Counted from the stretch's first letter, positions 23,325 to 38,000 are shown. The stretch: 64,000 nucleotides of DNA from Aegilops tauschii subsp. strangulata (GCF_002575655.3 NC_053037.3:447795793-447859792), one strand, 5' to 3'. Translations and numbers: made by a program. The notes: generated by a model not told the origin, from the letters alone.

Positions 23325-23762
23325 ATTAGTATTTGTACGGACCTCTAATTATATGTATGGATTATTAGTTATATGGATGATCTAATCCTTTAGCTCTCTT
23401 TTGTACGGATTATTAGTTATATGGACTATCTTTTGTATTGTATGGGAAATTGTGACTTGTATATATGAGCAAGAAAGTGAGAAAATTATTATTATGAAAT
23501 ATTTTATGCCTTATCATAGAACAAATCATTCCCTGTCAGTCAAAATACCATTTACAAAATCTTTTAACACTGAATCAACAAGTTACACTGATCTCAATGC
23601 TCTAAGGTCATTTCAGGATTTTCACCAGCTCACAGTCGTTTTCACAGCTGCGTTGCCAAACAGCTAACCTTCACTACAGCTGTTTCCTCAGCACGGCTGT
23701 TTTGCCAGCACAGCAAGCCCACGGCTGAATCTGTTGAAACTGAAGCCCAAACAAACACAGCC

Positions 23763-24329
23763 TTTGTACTGCATGGCCGGTGTAGGCCGGTGAGCCGTTT
23801 CTGATCGCTATTTCTTTTCTCCGGAATCATTAGCTTAGCTTGGCAGCTGCTTACGTGTAATAATATAGAATGCGCGCGTGTGACGGTATGATTAGACGAA
23901 CCTGTCCTTTCTCTGCTCTCGCGTTATCTGCAAGAGTGACCCAAGGAAAAAAGGTACGGCGGAATCGATCCGTGACGGAGATCGCTGGCTTCATGATGGC
24001 CTGTCCAATTTCATCATGACGTCCGTCTGGACCAAAGAGAAACAAATGAATGCTGGCCGCCCAAGCGTGGCAATGAACGATGAACCTAGGAGTACTAGTA
24101 GCTTGGAATGAGAAGCAAACAAGAGGATTGAACGCCATAAGCGCCCCACCTAACACGTCCATTATGTCCGCGAGCGACGCGCTGTCACGACAGTGACGGA
24201 CGGATTACAGAACAAAATTGCGCTGAAATGCTGAATCCAAAGATCGAACAAGGTGGCTTTGGTCTGGCAGCGCTCTTCGACTATACGGTCTCAGGGTCTG
24301 GAGTGAAAACTCGCGTGTGCTTCCTTTAC
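23763..24329. other. Spacer, no feature recognised
   Basis: Between the Harbinger end and the next TE remnant. Only short unsupported open frames on both strands. Confidence 0.4.
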
Positions 24330-24869
24330 TTAGGTGCGGGCATCCGGACAGCAGGCACGTCGGACTCCGACACCCCACGCCCACTAAATCCGTCCTCTCC
24401 GTTTTATTTTCTTCCACTCCGCCATTTCTCCTCTTTGCTTTGCATCCACACCCTTCACCTTCGCCGCCGCCGTTGTACCCTCCGACCGTCACACATGCAT
24501 TGTTGGACGTTCGCAATCAGCACAGACGCGCCCGCTCGCCTTTTACAATGGTGTTGTCCACCCTGAAGCCGTTTGTACCCAGGTACACTCCGCCACCCTG
24601 CCGACGACCTCCATGGCGGTCACCACGCCCGGCAGGTGTTTGGTCAAATGTCATTAAGCTTATTTTTTGGACGCCGTGTCGTTTTTTCATAGTAAGAAGG
24701 ATGACAGGGTACTCGACCATGGAGGATGAGTTGCTGTGCGATGTGTGGTTGGCCATATCCGCGGATTTTGTAGGCAGGAGCAGGGGGGCTTTCTGACAGC
24801 AAGTGCATGAATCATTTCACGCACGAAAGCACATTGCGCCCTACGACATGCATATCATCCAGAAAACAT
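24330..24869 (+). pseudogene. Myb-like TE remnant, left part (split by LINE)
   Basis: A GC-rich leader is followed by a broken frame around 24705-24862 reading YSTMEDELLCDVWLAISADF, then a TGA in place of a Trp codon, then VHESFHARKHIAPYDMHI. This resembles the trihelix/Myb-like accessory proteins of non-autonomous Harbinger-type families in wheat. The sequence stops at the LINE insertion and continues after it at 33322. Confidence 0.6.
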
Positions 24870-25209
24870 GCTCTGACGGAGACCGGGTAGATCGGCACGG
24901 CGGAGGAGAAGGCTGAGCTCGGCGCCATTCCCTGCGTACGGCGGAGAGAAAACTCGCGGCTCTAGAGATCCACTCAAATTGAGGAGGTTGGGAAGAGTCT
25001 GGTGCGAGCCGAATTACCGGCGAATGGCACTCGTGGACAGTCATCGAGGTGACACAGGAACAACCTAAGGCAGTGAGCACGGAAGCACGGATCTGCGCGA
25101 TGGACACAGCAGCGGTGGTGAAGAGGGACAACTCTGGTTAGGCCTCGAAGCTCTGAACTGGAAAGATGAATCCACGGGCCCTATCTGGAATTAGAGTGTG
25201 CACCGGGGA

Positions 25210-28200
25210 ATGAAGTCTGCGATGAGAGAAGGCGAGGCGGAGACGAGGCCGCCAGAGGCGGCCGGACTACCGTCGCCGCTTCATCAATCCTCGCCCAACG
25301 GACGTCCTGGGACACATCAGATCCTTTCGTTCTCTCCTAGTACCCTGGCGGCGGCGCCGTCAGGAGGAAAGAAGGGGTCGACGCCGGACTACCGCCGCCG
25401 CTTCATCAATCCTCGCCCAACGGACGTCCTGGGACACATCATATCCTTCCGTTCTCTCCTAGTACCCTGGCGGCGGCGCCGTCAGGAGGAAAGGAGGGGT
25501 CGACGGGATCGGGTGGTGACCGCGGCGACCTGCCGTGCGGTGAGATCGGACGGGAGGAGGCACGATGGGTGCAATGGCGGGCGTTCTTCTCCGACGGGAC
25601 AGATCCTGTCATTTGGATCGAAGGACGTCTTCATTTTACTCCGTGTTCGCAATGGATGGTTCTCCTTGATCTGGAGAACGATGTCCTCGCTGGCGATTTT
25701 TCTCCCGGACGGCGACATGATTGAGGTTGGTTTTAAATTCAAACTTGATTTTTATGACGTGGTTGTTGGTGAATGTGTGCAGGTGGATGTGCAACCGAAG
25801 GCACAGGAGATGATCGATCTGACGGAGCCGATGGTTCATGCACGACCGGGAGGGCGGTTTTGGGCGCTTCTGGAGAGCGACGATGAGGAGCAGGTCGAGG
25901 GTCATGTCCCCATGAAGAATGCCGGATTGCCCCTGGCCTCGCAGAGCGCTGGTTCGTCGCCGGAGGTCAAGATCAAGACCGATCGGCGTCGTTCTTCAGT
26001 TCAAACTTCCAAACCGGCCATGAAGCCGTGGAGCGGACCGATTCCTAAGGTAATGAGAGAACCGGTAACGTTGTCAGATTTCTTGCCGGAAAACTGGACT
26101 CTTGTCACGCGGAAGAAGCAGAAGAAACGGCGGCCGGCGGCGGCGCAGGCGCCGGAGCCGGCGATTGACCGATCGTGCGTGATCCGGGCGGAGCGGATCT
26201 CACGTTTGAAATTGCTGCTGGGATCTGACGGGCTGGAAACAGTGGGCCGCTGTGCGGGTGCGCCTGCGACTGGGCCGTCGGGTCAGGGAGAATTGGATGC
26301 GCGCGGGCCGGGATTAGCGGGGCTAGTGGCCCAGGCAAAACCGGCTGGCGGCGAGCGGGCTGTGGAGGCTAGCGTGCATGAGATCGCATCGGATCGAGTG
26401 CCATCGCATGCACGATCGTGTTTTCCCTGCAGAAATGTAGTTGTCGCTAGGGTTCGCCGCGGCGGACGGATTGGTTTTCTACCTGCTGTGCGTGGACGTG
26501 CGAGGCGGGTGTCGGGCCACTGTGGAGCGCTTGCGACGTTGGCCGGCGAGGACGTGATGCCGCCCAAGGCTCCGCCACCGACGAAGGCTCCGCCACTTGC
26601 GAAGGCGGCGCCGGGGGCTGCTACTGCGGCTGTGGCGGTCTCGGGTGCGGCCGCTACGGCACCAGCGCGGGCTGCGGTGCCTCCCGCCAGGGCCGCGGCG
26701 CCGCCGCCGTCAGGAGCTGCGCCCCCTCAGCCACAGCGCCCTTGGCCTCGACAGATGGCCGGCAGGCGGGGTGGAGCTGCCCATGGCGCTGTTGGCCGCG
26801 GCTCGGGCGCGTTCGCGGGTGACAGTTGCAATCCCCTCCCCCCCCCCCGTGGTCAGTGGGGGGACGATGGCTACAACGCTTACGGGCAAGGCCTTCATCG
26901 CGGTTCGGCGTCCACCGGTGGTGGGCGTGGCTATGGTTGGACGGATCAAGGTGCTGCCGGTCGAGGGTTTCAAGGACCACCCGGAAATTTTGTTGAGGGT
27001 GCGGTTGGCCCCAATAGCCGATTCCGGGGCCGCTACCGCGGTGGGCGGGGTGGTCACCGGCGCCCTCCTCCTCCGCGTAATCTGCCCGTTGCCACGGGTT
27101 CGGTCACGACCCTTGAGGAGATGCCCACCGATGGTGCTGGTCTAACTCAGGTGGCGGTGGAGACGGTTCGGGCCCTCGCTGATGTGACAGTGCCGAAGAC
27201 CATTCAGCCTGCTGATGCTGCATCCGACAAAGGTACGGAGAAGTCCGGGGGTGACAAGCCGTCCAAGTGGGCGACTAAGAAGAAAAAGTTGACTTGTTTC
27301 CGGTGTGGTGAGACGGGACACTTTATGGTTGATTGCTCTGTTGAGTTATGTGATATTTGTCGGAAACCGAAGCATGTGGCGGCTGAATGTCTGCTTCTTT
27401 TAGGGCCCAAACCGACGGTTAACATTTATGGGCTCTGTTGCTCTGAGTTGATGTTCTTTGAGTCACCAAGTGTGGCTCCGGTGGCTCCTGTCATTGAAAC
27501 TTCCTTCCCATGTGTGGTTAAGGTGGTTCATGGACCTCTCACTGAAGCTCAGATTATTCAGCAGTTGCGGGAGTTGGCACCGGGGAATTTTCACTGGTCT
27601 CTGTTGAAGTTATCAGATCAGACTTACAATGTGGACTTCCCTTCTAAGGAGGATCAGATGAGAATTCTCAAGTTTGGCATGAGTAGAGTTACTGGTACAA
27701 GTTTTGTGTTACAGTTTGATGCGTGGAAAAAGAAGGAGCCTCAGGGTACGCCGCTGACTCAGATTTGGGTTCGTTTTTCGGGGGCGCCATCTGAACCCCT
27801 GGATAACTTCTTGGTCACTTGGAGCCTGGGATCCTTGCTCGGCAAGACGAAGCAGGTGGATATGCCCTTCACGCGTGCTCATGGTGTGGCGCGCTTGCTG
27901 GTTAGTGTGGCTAATATTGAGTTCTTGCCGGATGCGGTAAGATGGACTCACGAGGGCGTTGCTTATATGTTGGACGTCGAGTATGAGGAACCTGATCTGT
28001 TTTAGGAATTTGAGGAGATACATCATATGGACACTTCTGAGGGGGGAGGTGCTCCTGGGAACCAGGATGGTAGTGCACAAAATGATGGTGACAAGGCTTC
28101 AGGGCCTGCGGATTCGTCCAAGGCAGGAGAGTCTGCTCAGGGGAAATCACCGAGTTCTGTTCCGTATAACATGGTACAACTTGGATCCTTAGGAGCTTTC

Positions 28201-29451
28201 TCAGCGCCTCCTCGTCTTTGGAGTGATCGCGTGGATATGGATGATCCGTCGGAACAATTGTCGTCGGCGATTGCGGGGTTTGACTCTTTTTTGGTCTTGG
28301 ACGGACTGGGAGGAACCAGGGGGCGGGAGGTTCACGTTACTCCACCTTTACCTAGGCTGGAGGTGACAGTTGCGCTGCCAGGTTCGGCGGGAGTGGGCGG
28401 GCGGGAGGTCCGGCCCTCATCTGCTACTTCTTCACCTGCCTCGGGGGGGGGGGGCAAGGCTTGCTCGGTGGCTATGGGCTCCCTGGAGGTTCTAGCGGGT
28501 TTGGGTGGGCCATGCGGGCAGGAGGCCTGCGCACCACCTTCTCCCTTCCTGGTGATACGCTCCCCGATGTCTACTGCGGCGCCATCACCGGCCGGTGGAG
28601 GCGGCCAGGGGTCTCCCGCTGTTTCACTTGCGGCTTCGCCCGCCTCAGGTGCTTCCACAGGTGCTGGTGCGGCGCCAGTGGTTGGTGGGGTTCCGGTGGC
28701 GTTTCCGGGATCTGGACACCGGCCAAGACCGCGAGAGGCCTCGAGGACGCTTGGTGATCTTTCGGCTGATCCTGTTCAGTTGCGTTCTGTTGGGGGTCGG
28801 GCAGGCGGTCCTACCCCCAATAGGGCCACGAGGGAGGAGGTCATAGCTTTTGGCGGGATCCCAGATCCTGTTTCTGAGGGGCGGCGGATAAGCAGCCGTC
28901 TCCAGGAGCAACCGGATGTGGACGACATGCAGCTACGGTGCGCTTTGCGAGCGGCCAAGCTTCGTGACATTGAGGTCACTACTGGTATGTCTGTCAATTT
29001 GTCTAATTTGATTTTGCATTTTTCCAATGATGAGATAGTTCATAATGCAAATCAATTAGGGGTCTCCCTAGGTAGTAATGATACTGAGATCAATAATTCC
29101 GTCAATGATATTCTCGATCTCGAAGCGGAGCGCGCTTTGGAGATGATTCGTAACATAGTTGCGGTTGAACCCATGAATGATCACGACATAGAGGCGTTGG
29201 GAGTTAGGGCTCTTGATAGCCTATGTGCGGATCTGGCCCCTGAGGTACAGGAGGATGAGGGACTCGATTCCCCCTTGGCTTCAAGCCATGTAGACATTCC
29301 AGAGGATAAATCCCCAGAGCCCGGTTTTGAGGACCGGCAGGTGGAGCCGTATAAGCCTAAGCGGAAGTGGAAACGGAAGGTTTATCCAGTTTCGGCTGTG
29401 CGTAGAAGTGCTAGGATCCGTACCTCTAAAAAATTTCATGATGAAATATGA
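25210..29451 (+). pseudogene. LINE ORF1 (gag-like, zinc-knuckle) with one internal stop
   Basis: Nucleic-acid-binding ORF1 protein of a plant LINE. An open frame from the ATG at 25210 (alternative start 25681) runs to a TAG at 28003-28005. It then continues in the same frame without another stop to 29451. Two zinc knuckles fit CX2CX4HX4[15 protein letters not shown] (about 27295-27336) and [14 protein letters not shown] (about 27349-27390). The centre is Ala/Pro/Gly-rich. The region after the knuckles resembles the DUF4283-type domain of plant LINE ORF1. The C-terminal part is acidic, ending in a basic tail. The final TGA overlaps the ORF2 ATG as ATGA. Confidence 0.8.
25261..25504 (+). repeat. 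122-bp tandem duplication in LINE leader
   Basis: GCCGGACTACCG at 25261 begins a block repeated from 25383 with a few substitutions. The period is 122 bases. Because 122 is not a multiple of three, the two copies are read in different frames. Tandem leader repeats are also known in other LINEs. Confidence 0.85.
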
Positions 29452-32400
29452 GAGGAATTTTTTGGAATAGTAGAGGTCTTAAAGACTTGGCTAAAAGAAG
29501 GTTTCTAGCGGAAGCGTCTATTGACTACCACTTGGATTTTATTGCCCTATCCGAGACTGGAAGGGACAACTTTACGCCCCAATTCCTTAGTACTTTATCC
29601 GGAGGTATTGATTTTGACTGGCACTGTTTACCTCCAAGAGGAAGGTCCGGCGGGATCCTACTCAGAGTTAGGTGTGACTCGTTGGAAGTGCGGAGTGTGG
29701 TCATGGGGGATTTTGCGGTAAAATTTCGGGTCAGATCAAAGGTCGATGGGTTCAATTGGGCTTTAGTGGCGGTTTATGGGGCCGCGCAGCCAGAACTCAA
29801 ACCAGATTTTCTGGCTGACCTAGTTCGTATTTGTGGTAGCGAGCAACTCCCAATCCTAGTTGGGGGGGGGATTTTAACATTATTCGAAGGAGGGAGGAGA
29901 AGAATAATGATAATTTTGACGGCAGGTGGTCGTTCATGTTCAATAACATAATCGAAAGCTTGGATCTAAGAGAGATAGAGCTATCTGGTAGGAAATTCAC
30001 TTGCGCTAATTCTCTACCTAACCCGACTTTTGAGAAGCTGGACCGTGTTCTCACTAGTGTCGAATGGGAACAAAAGTTCCCGCTCGTAACAGTCCAGGCA
30101 TTATCGCGCGGAATTTCGGATCACACCCCGTTGCTAGTTGATTCTGGCGATCCATCTCACGTGGGGAATAAGAATATCTTTTCTTTTGAGCTCTCGTGGT
30201 TTGATAGAGAAGGGTTCTTTGAGATGGTTGCTAGAGAATGGGAGAAAGATTCAGGAGGAAGGTCTTCTATCGAGAGATGGCAGAATAAGATTAGGCATCT
30301 GCGAAGTTTCCTGCGGGGATGGGCTAAACATACACATGGGATTTATAAGGCTGAGAAGGAAAGACTCCTTTTACTTATTCAGTCCCTAGACTTAAAAGCC
30401 GAATCCACTATTTTAGATACCAGTGAGCTGGAAGCTAAGGTAGAGGCGGAATTAAGGCTGAAAGATCTCCTTCGGGAGGAGGAATTGAAGTGGGCATTGC
30501 GAGCTAAGGTTCGCAAGATCATCCAAGGGGATGACAACACTCAGTTCTTCCATATGATTGCCAATGGCAAGCACCGCAAGAAGAGGATATTTCAGCTTGA
30601 GCAGGAAGAGGGGACGATTGTAGGTCAAGAGAATCTGAAAGTATATATTACGAATTTCTATAAGCAGCTGTTTGGGCCGCCGGAAGATAACTATGTGTCC
30701 TTAGATGAGACCAGAATTGAGGATGTACCTCAACTTGCGCCGGACGAGAATGGAGTCTTGACTACCCCTTCTACGGAGAAAGAGGTGTTTGAAGCTATTT
30801 CACAAATGAAGAACAATAAGGCTCCCGGGCCGGATGGCTTCCCGGCGGAGTTTTATAAAAAATGTTGGCATATCATCAAAGGAGACTTACTCCCAATGTT
30901 CCATGATCTTTTGTCTGGACAGCTTCAGTTGTTTCAACTTAATTTTGGAACGATTACTTTACTCCCCAAGAAGATAGAGGCTGTTCGTATTGAGCAGTTC
31001 AGGCCCATCTGTCTTCTTAATGTAAGTTTCAAAATTTTCACCAAGGTCAGGACTAATAGACTTACGCAAATTGCGCACTCTGTTGTGCAGCCGTCCCAAA
31101 CCGCTTTCATGCCACACAGAAACATCCTGGAAGGGGCTGTCGTTCTGCATGAAACACTCCATGAAATCCACTCAAAAAAACTAGATGGAGTTGTTTTCAA
31201 AGTGGACTTTGAGAAGGCAAATGACAAGGTCAAATGGCCATTCCTTCAGCAGGCGTTGCGAATGAAAGGTTTTGATCAGGCCTGGAGACACCAGGTAGAT
31301 TCCTTCACGCAAAAAGGGAGTGTTGGAATTAAAGTGAATGATGACATATGTCACTATTTCCAAACACACAAAGGACTGAGGCAAGGGGATCCGATGTCTC
31401 CTGTCCTTTTCAACATAGTGGCTGATATGTTGGCAATTCTTATAGGAAGGGCCAAGGATGCAGGTCAGGTAGGAGGCCTCATCCCGCACTTAGTAGACGG
31501 AGGTGTATCCATTCTACAATATGCCGATGATACTATCATTTTCATGGAGCACGACTTGGCAAAAGCTCGCAACATGAAGCTCGTGTTATGCTTGTTCGAA
31601 CAATTGTCCGAGTTAAAGATTAACTTCCATAAGAGCGAGTTGTTCTATTTCGGAAGAGCTAATGATGAACAAGATGCGTACAGGCAATTGTTCGGGTGTG
31701 AATCGGGGGCTTTACCTTTCACGTATTTAGGTATACCAATTCACCATCGTAAGCTCACCACCAAAGAATGGAAGTGCATTGAGGATCGTTTTGAGAAGAA
31801 ATTGAGCTGCTGGAAAGGCAAGTTGATGTCATACGGAGGACGATTAATTCTGATTAATTCGGTACTCACGAGTATGCCCATGTTTCTTCTCTCGTTCTTC
31901 GAGGTTCCGGTGGGAGTCCGGAAGAGGCTAGATTTCTATCGATCATGATTTTTTGGCAGAGTGATGAAGTTAAGCGAAAATACAGACTTGCTAAATGGGA
32001 CATCATCTGTAGGCCGAAAGACCAAGGGGGTCTTGGTATTGAGAATCTGGAAGTGAAGAACAGATGTCTCCTTAGCAAGTGGTTGTTTAAGCTTTCTGTC
32101 GAGTCGGAGGCCACTTGGGCTCAGATCTTGCGGAACAAGTACCTTCACTCTAGAACCTTGTCCCAGGTGACAGTGAGACCGACTGATTCGCCTTTTTGGA
32201 AAGGATTGATGAGAGTTAAATCACTCTTTTTCAACAGGACGAGATTCTTAGTTGGAAACGGTACTGCTACGAGGTTTTGGGAGGATACATGGCTAGGGGA
32301 GACGCCCCTCACACTCCAATATCCTTCCTTGTATAACATTGTTCAGCGTAGAGATGCCAACGTTGCAACAGTGATGCAGTCCATTCCGCTTAATATCCAG

Positions 32401-33123
32401 TTTAGGAGGACGCTAGTGGGGACCCGTTGGGAAGTTTGACTCCATCTTATTAGAAGATTGATGGATGTTCAGCTGTCTCAACGGCCCGATCAGTTGTGCT
32501 GGAAATTATCTAAGAATGGCGAATTTTTGGTTAAATCCATGTATTTGGATGTTATCAACTCTAGTGTGATTCCTAGATCGAAACATGTTTGGAAAGTCAA
32601 AGTTCCTTTAAAAATCAAAGTGTTTATGTGGTTTGTGCATAAACAAGTTATTTTAACGAAGGATAATTTAGCAAAACGCAATTGGACAGGATCTACCAGA
32701 TGTAGTTTCTGCGACCAACACGAATCCATCAAACATCTCTTTTTGGATTGTCCCTTAGCAAAAACTTTGTGGCGGTCGGTCCACATAGCTTTTAACATTA
32801 CACCACCGAATTCCATCAATACGTTATTTGAGACGTGGCTTGATGGGATTAATTTTGATACTGTGAGACATATTCGTGTGAGAGTGTGTGCTTTATTATG
32901 GGCAATCTGGAATTGCAGAAATGATTTGGTTTTTAACAGAACAACAAATATTCATTTTTTGCAGGTTATATTCAGGGACACTGCGTTGATCCGTATGTGG
33001 TCGCTACTCACTCCGACGGAGGCCAGGGAGCGTTTGGTTACTGTGTCTACCCGATGGGAGATGGTAGCTCGGGGTATTTTCAACCGGTTTGGATGGCGGT
33101 CATGTAATAGGATAGGCATGTAG
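29448..33123 (+). pseudogene. LINE ORF2: endonuclease, reverse transcriptase, zinc-binding domain (broken)
   Basis: ORF2 provides target nicking and reverse transcription. The endonuclease part starts at 29448 (GIFWNSRGL, ALSETGRD). Its frame is lost at a run of nine G (29862-29870), where the family's glycine-glycine-aspartate turn would lie. The reverse-transcriptase part is open from 29936 to 31948, with YADD encoded at 31520-31531. In motif A the usual Tyr is Asn (FEKANDKVKW). A second frame change falls near 31940, next to a TGA that looks like a mutated CGA. The zinc-binding reverse-transcriptase-associated domain follows (CSFCDQHESIKHLFLDC), with a TGA at 32437-32439, ending at 33123. 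Confidence 0.85.
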
Positions 33124-33321
33124 TGCTCTCCTCTTTCTATGCCAGCCGGTTGTGGTTTTTCATTTTTCACTGTTCAGCTCTGGTGGAGCCTTTTTACCCT
33201 TTTTGTTCTGAGACTTGGAGACCTATGTTGGATTTTTTGCTTATTAATAATATTAGCCGTATGCATCATTCAGATGCAGAGGCTGGGGCTGGGGCATACC
33301 CCCTTTTTCGAAAAAAAACAT

Positions 33322-33830
33322 TGTGAGGTCGTTATCGTATCGATGGTACACCACCCAGACCATCGACACCGAGTTTTGTCACGTAGTTGCTCAGCTGGAG
33401 GCAAGGTGGTCATTGCACACGGTAGAGGAGGAGGTCGTAAGTTTTGCTTCTTCTTCCTAAACTTGTTGGTTGAATCATCTATTCACTCAATGTTGCTCTA
33501 CACATTGTGTAGCTCGTACGCGTTGCCATGATGTGTCACAAAAAAGAGGGACAACCATTTACATACACATGTTGGATGAAGCTGAAGGGGCAGTATGTGT
33601 GGGACGACATGATTCATTATTGAAAAACTTGTTGGACATCGAATTTAAGACATTGTAGTAGACTTATTTGCATTCTATGTATGAATGATTTGTGCTATTT
33701 TCTATCCGAATTTTGATGAATATCAGCCGGTTTGCATGAATTCGTCCGCTAAGTCGAAACACGGTTTGAAATGTACGCGGGCAACGTTGGATGGCCGGCT
33801 CCGGCATCCATGTCCGCGGACAGGATGGAT
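33322..33830 (+). pseudogene. Myb-like TE remnant, right part
   Basis: Direct continuation of the remnant that ends at 24869. One frame reads RSLSYRWYTTQTIDTEF and VVAQLEARWSLHTVEEEVVS, a helix-rich segment of the same Myb/trihelix-like family. Stops and frame changes follow. The end block near 33768-33815 (GCGGGCAACGTTGGATGGCC) matches 10480-10535. Confidence 0.6.
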
Positions 33831-35019
33831 GTTGATGGTTGTTGTTGTGTGCTGCTGATTTGTTTGTATACGTTTAAACATTGGATTGTTGTACAGACCG
33901 GGTATTGATATTAACTTGATGGTAATACCCATCTATATAAGAAACATAGGATGCAAATAGAGATTACATAGAAGCACTTATACATACTTCACTCTCCTAC
34001 AGATAAACCGTCACCCCAAACCGGTTGAACTAAACCCGCACGACCGTTTCCAAGTGGTGCCCTCAGGGCCCAAAAGCTCAGAACTTCAGCACACCAAGGT
34101 AAAAACCACGCGGTGTTCTAGTGAGTAACCATGTGGATAACTTGCAAAACATTACACTCCAACATCAAATATCATTCTTGTAGTTCCAAATCGTCCAACA
34201 AAAGATTGACACGCAGATTTGAGTCTTGAGTTTCCCATTCACCCCAAACATATTAAAAGATGCTAGTCGACGAAGAAAGTTTAAAAGCTACACGGACCAT
34301 TCGGTACAACAAGCGTGCAAAAAGGACATTGTTTGTATCTTTGTCAACAAACAACACCTTTTCTCCACCATTTTCCATTGCGCCTCGCCAAACTATTTTA
34401 GTCAGAACCACTTCTCTACGTCTCCGCCCATCCCTCCGTCCACATCACCACCGAACAACGGCATATTGTCTATTCCGTTTTTGTTAATTTTCGTTCGTGG
34501 GCTTGGCTGGGCGGCCGGTCGATGATGCCCACTGCCACTACCAGAACCAGAAACCACCACAGCCATCATCACAATTAAAAGATTGCCGGTTACAGGCTTT
34601 AGTGTTTAGTACTCTGGATGCTGTTAGCTTAATCTGCTATTGTTAGGACGACCTGGTCCCTGTGCGAGTGTACGTGTGGTCGCTGTTTTGCATTCACTTG
34701 TTTGTCCAGCTCTGACGAACTGTTGCAGAATGGGGCCGGACAGCTCCATAATTCAGGCCGGCCGATCATGTTATGTTTAGCTTTGCAATTCCTGTCATAA
34801 CTCCGCATCTCCGGTGCTATGCCTGTCCGTGCCTACACAAAGATGGAAGCTGGTGATCAGAGTAGCGTTCCGGAAGCAAACAGTACCGGCAAGATATCCT
34901 GCACTACCCTTTCTTTCATGAAGAGAGTAAACCCCAGCCCAGAGCAACCATCGATTCGGCAGCACTTGCAGTAGCATTTCAGTCTACAACTGTGGTATGT
35001 TGCTAGATGCTACATCCTA
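33831..35019. other. Spacer downstream of NRPB5
   Basis: No gene or defined element. Short frames on both strands lack recognisable content. Confidence 0.4.
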
Positions 35020-35083
35020 CTCCCTCCGTCGGAATTAACTGTCGATGAAATGAGCCGCGAGAGTTAATTCCAAACGAAGGTAA
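35020..35083. mobile_element. Short Stowaway-like MITE, 64 bp
   Basis: The ends CTCCCTCCGTCGGAATTAAC and, reverse-complemented, TTACCTTCGTTTGGAATTAA are inverted repeats. TA lies at 35018-35019 and 35084-35085. A CA-rich microsatellite lies nearby at about 35209-35232. Confidence 0.72.
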
Positions 35084-35565
35084 TAGTAAACAGAGCAATT
35101 TTCCCTTTGCCTTGAGTAAATGCTTACAATGCCACTCCAGGATCCACCATGTATTGCAAACAAGTTTTTTTTTGTGGGGTATATTGCAAACAAGTTCATC
35201 ACGCATATCACCACCACACACACACACTCACACAACGTCAGGACCAGAATCATGGAGTTTCAAGAATGGTTCGTTCAAATGATGTAGCAGCCAGAACTGC
35301 AGAGCCTTTCATTGCTCTCAGCACACTAGTTTCGGTTCTGTATGTTCTATAAAGTTCACGAAACAATGGTACAACATGAGGATTTTGCTTATGCTCCATA
35401 CACTCAGCTTATTAAGAATCCTTTTACGTAACAGGCATGCGATCCTTAAGAATGGTTGCTTGAAGCGATGCCGTTTTTCTCCAAGCGAATGGGTATGTGT
35501 GTCGTGTGTAACTGCAAAAATCACCATGTTTTAGGTTCCTTGACCTTCACCTCACTTGTGTACTG

Positions 35566-37445
<1,880 letters not shown>

Positions 37446-38000
37446 CTCCCTCCTCCTCCTCCTCCTCCTCCGCTGCCGGCGGCGGCGGCGGCGGCTTCGG
37501 TTTCGAGGTGGAGCTGGAGCTGCCGAGCTTGACCTGCGGAGGGCGACGACGTCGGCCCACTCTGCTTTTCTCCAATCCTGCGAGTGGGTTGGCTGCGCGG
37601 ATACAATATCGTCACGCGCGCCTGCAAGCTGCGTCCGCGGATGACTGGTGGGGCCCCGGCAACAGCAGTGAGCAGTGCCCAATACGGGCCGACTTTACAG
37701 CGTGTGCTCTGACTGGTCGGCTCTGTAACGTTGCTAAAAATGGAGTATCGCGCATGAAACGCTCGCTTTTTCTACCGCGATGTCACCCCCATCGTCTGCG
37801 TCTACACCCGGGCTTGGCTCGCAAGCAAGAATGTTCTGCTAGCTGCAATACCACCCATTTTTTGGTTGCACGAGAGCTGTGTACGGTCATGCCCAAAGTA
37901 GGAAAGAATGGTTGCTTCACGCTCTTGCTCCCATGGATGATAATTAGCATTAGCGTGGCTTGTTGCTCATGACCTTATGAAGGAGCCGGCATGTTCGTAA
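37446..38000 (-). other. NRPB5 leader/promoter region
   Basis: A GGA/CGG-rich stretch just before the start codon (37446-37500) is probably 5'UTR. Beyond it there is no recognisable gene before the next TE. Core promoter elements could not be assigned with confidence. Confidence 0.45.

Larger units (their letters stand above)
19806..23762 (+). mobile_element. PIF/Harbinger transposon, near-complete, 3957 bp
   Basis: The termini GGCTGTGTTTGTTTGGGTTT and, reverse-complemented, GGCTGTGTTTGTTTGGGCTT are inverted repeats. TTT flanks both sides (19803-19805, 23763-23765), a 3-bp target duplication. Two genes lie inside in the same orientation: a Myb/SANT-like accessory protein and a DDE transposase. 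The layout is that of autonomous PIF/Harbinger elements. The leader 20110-20390 is rich in CGCCGC/CCTCC repeats. Confidence 0.87.
24870..33314 (+). mobile_element. Full-length but inactive LINE, about 8.4 kb
   Basis: It runs from a GC-rich leader to a short A tail (about 33311-33318). The word AAAACAT occurs at the left junction (24863-24869) and right junction (33315-33321), a 7-bp target duplication partly merged with the tail. It encodes ORF1 with zinc knuckles and ORF2 with endonuclease, reverse transcriptase and a zinc-binding C-terminus, the arrangement of plant L1-type LINEs. Several frame breaks make it non-autonomous. Confidence 0.9.
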
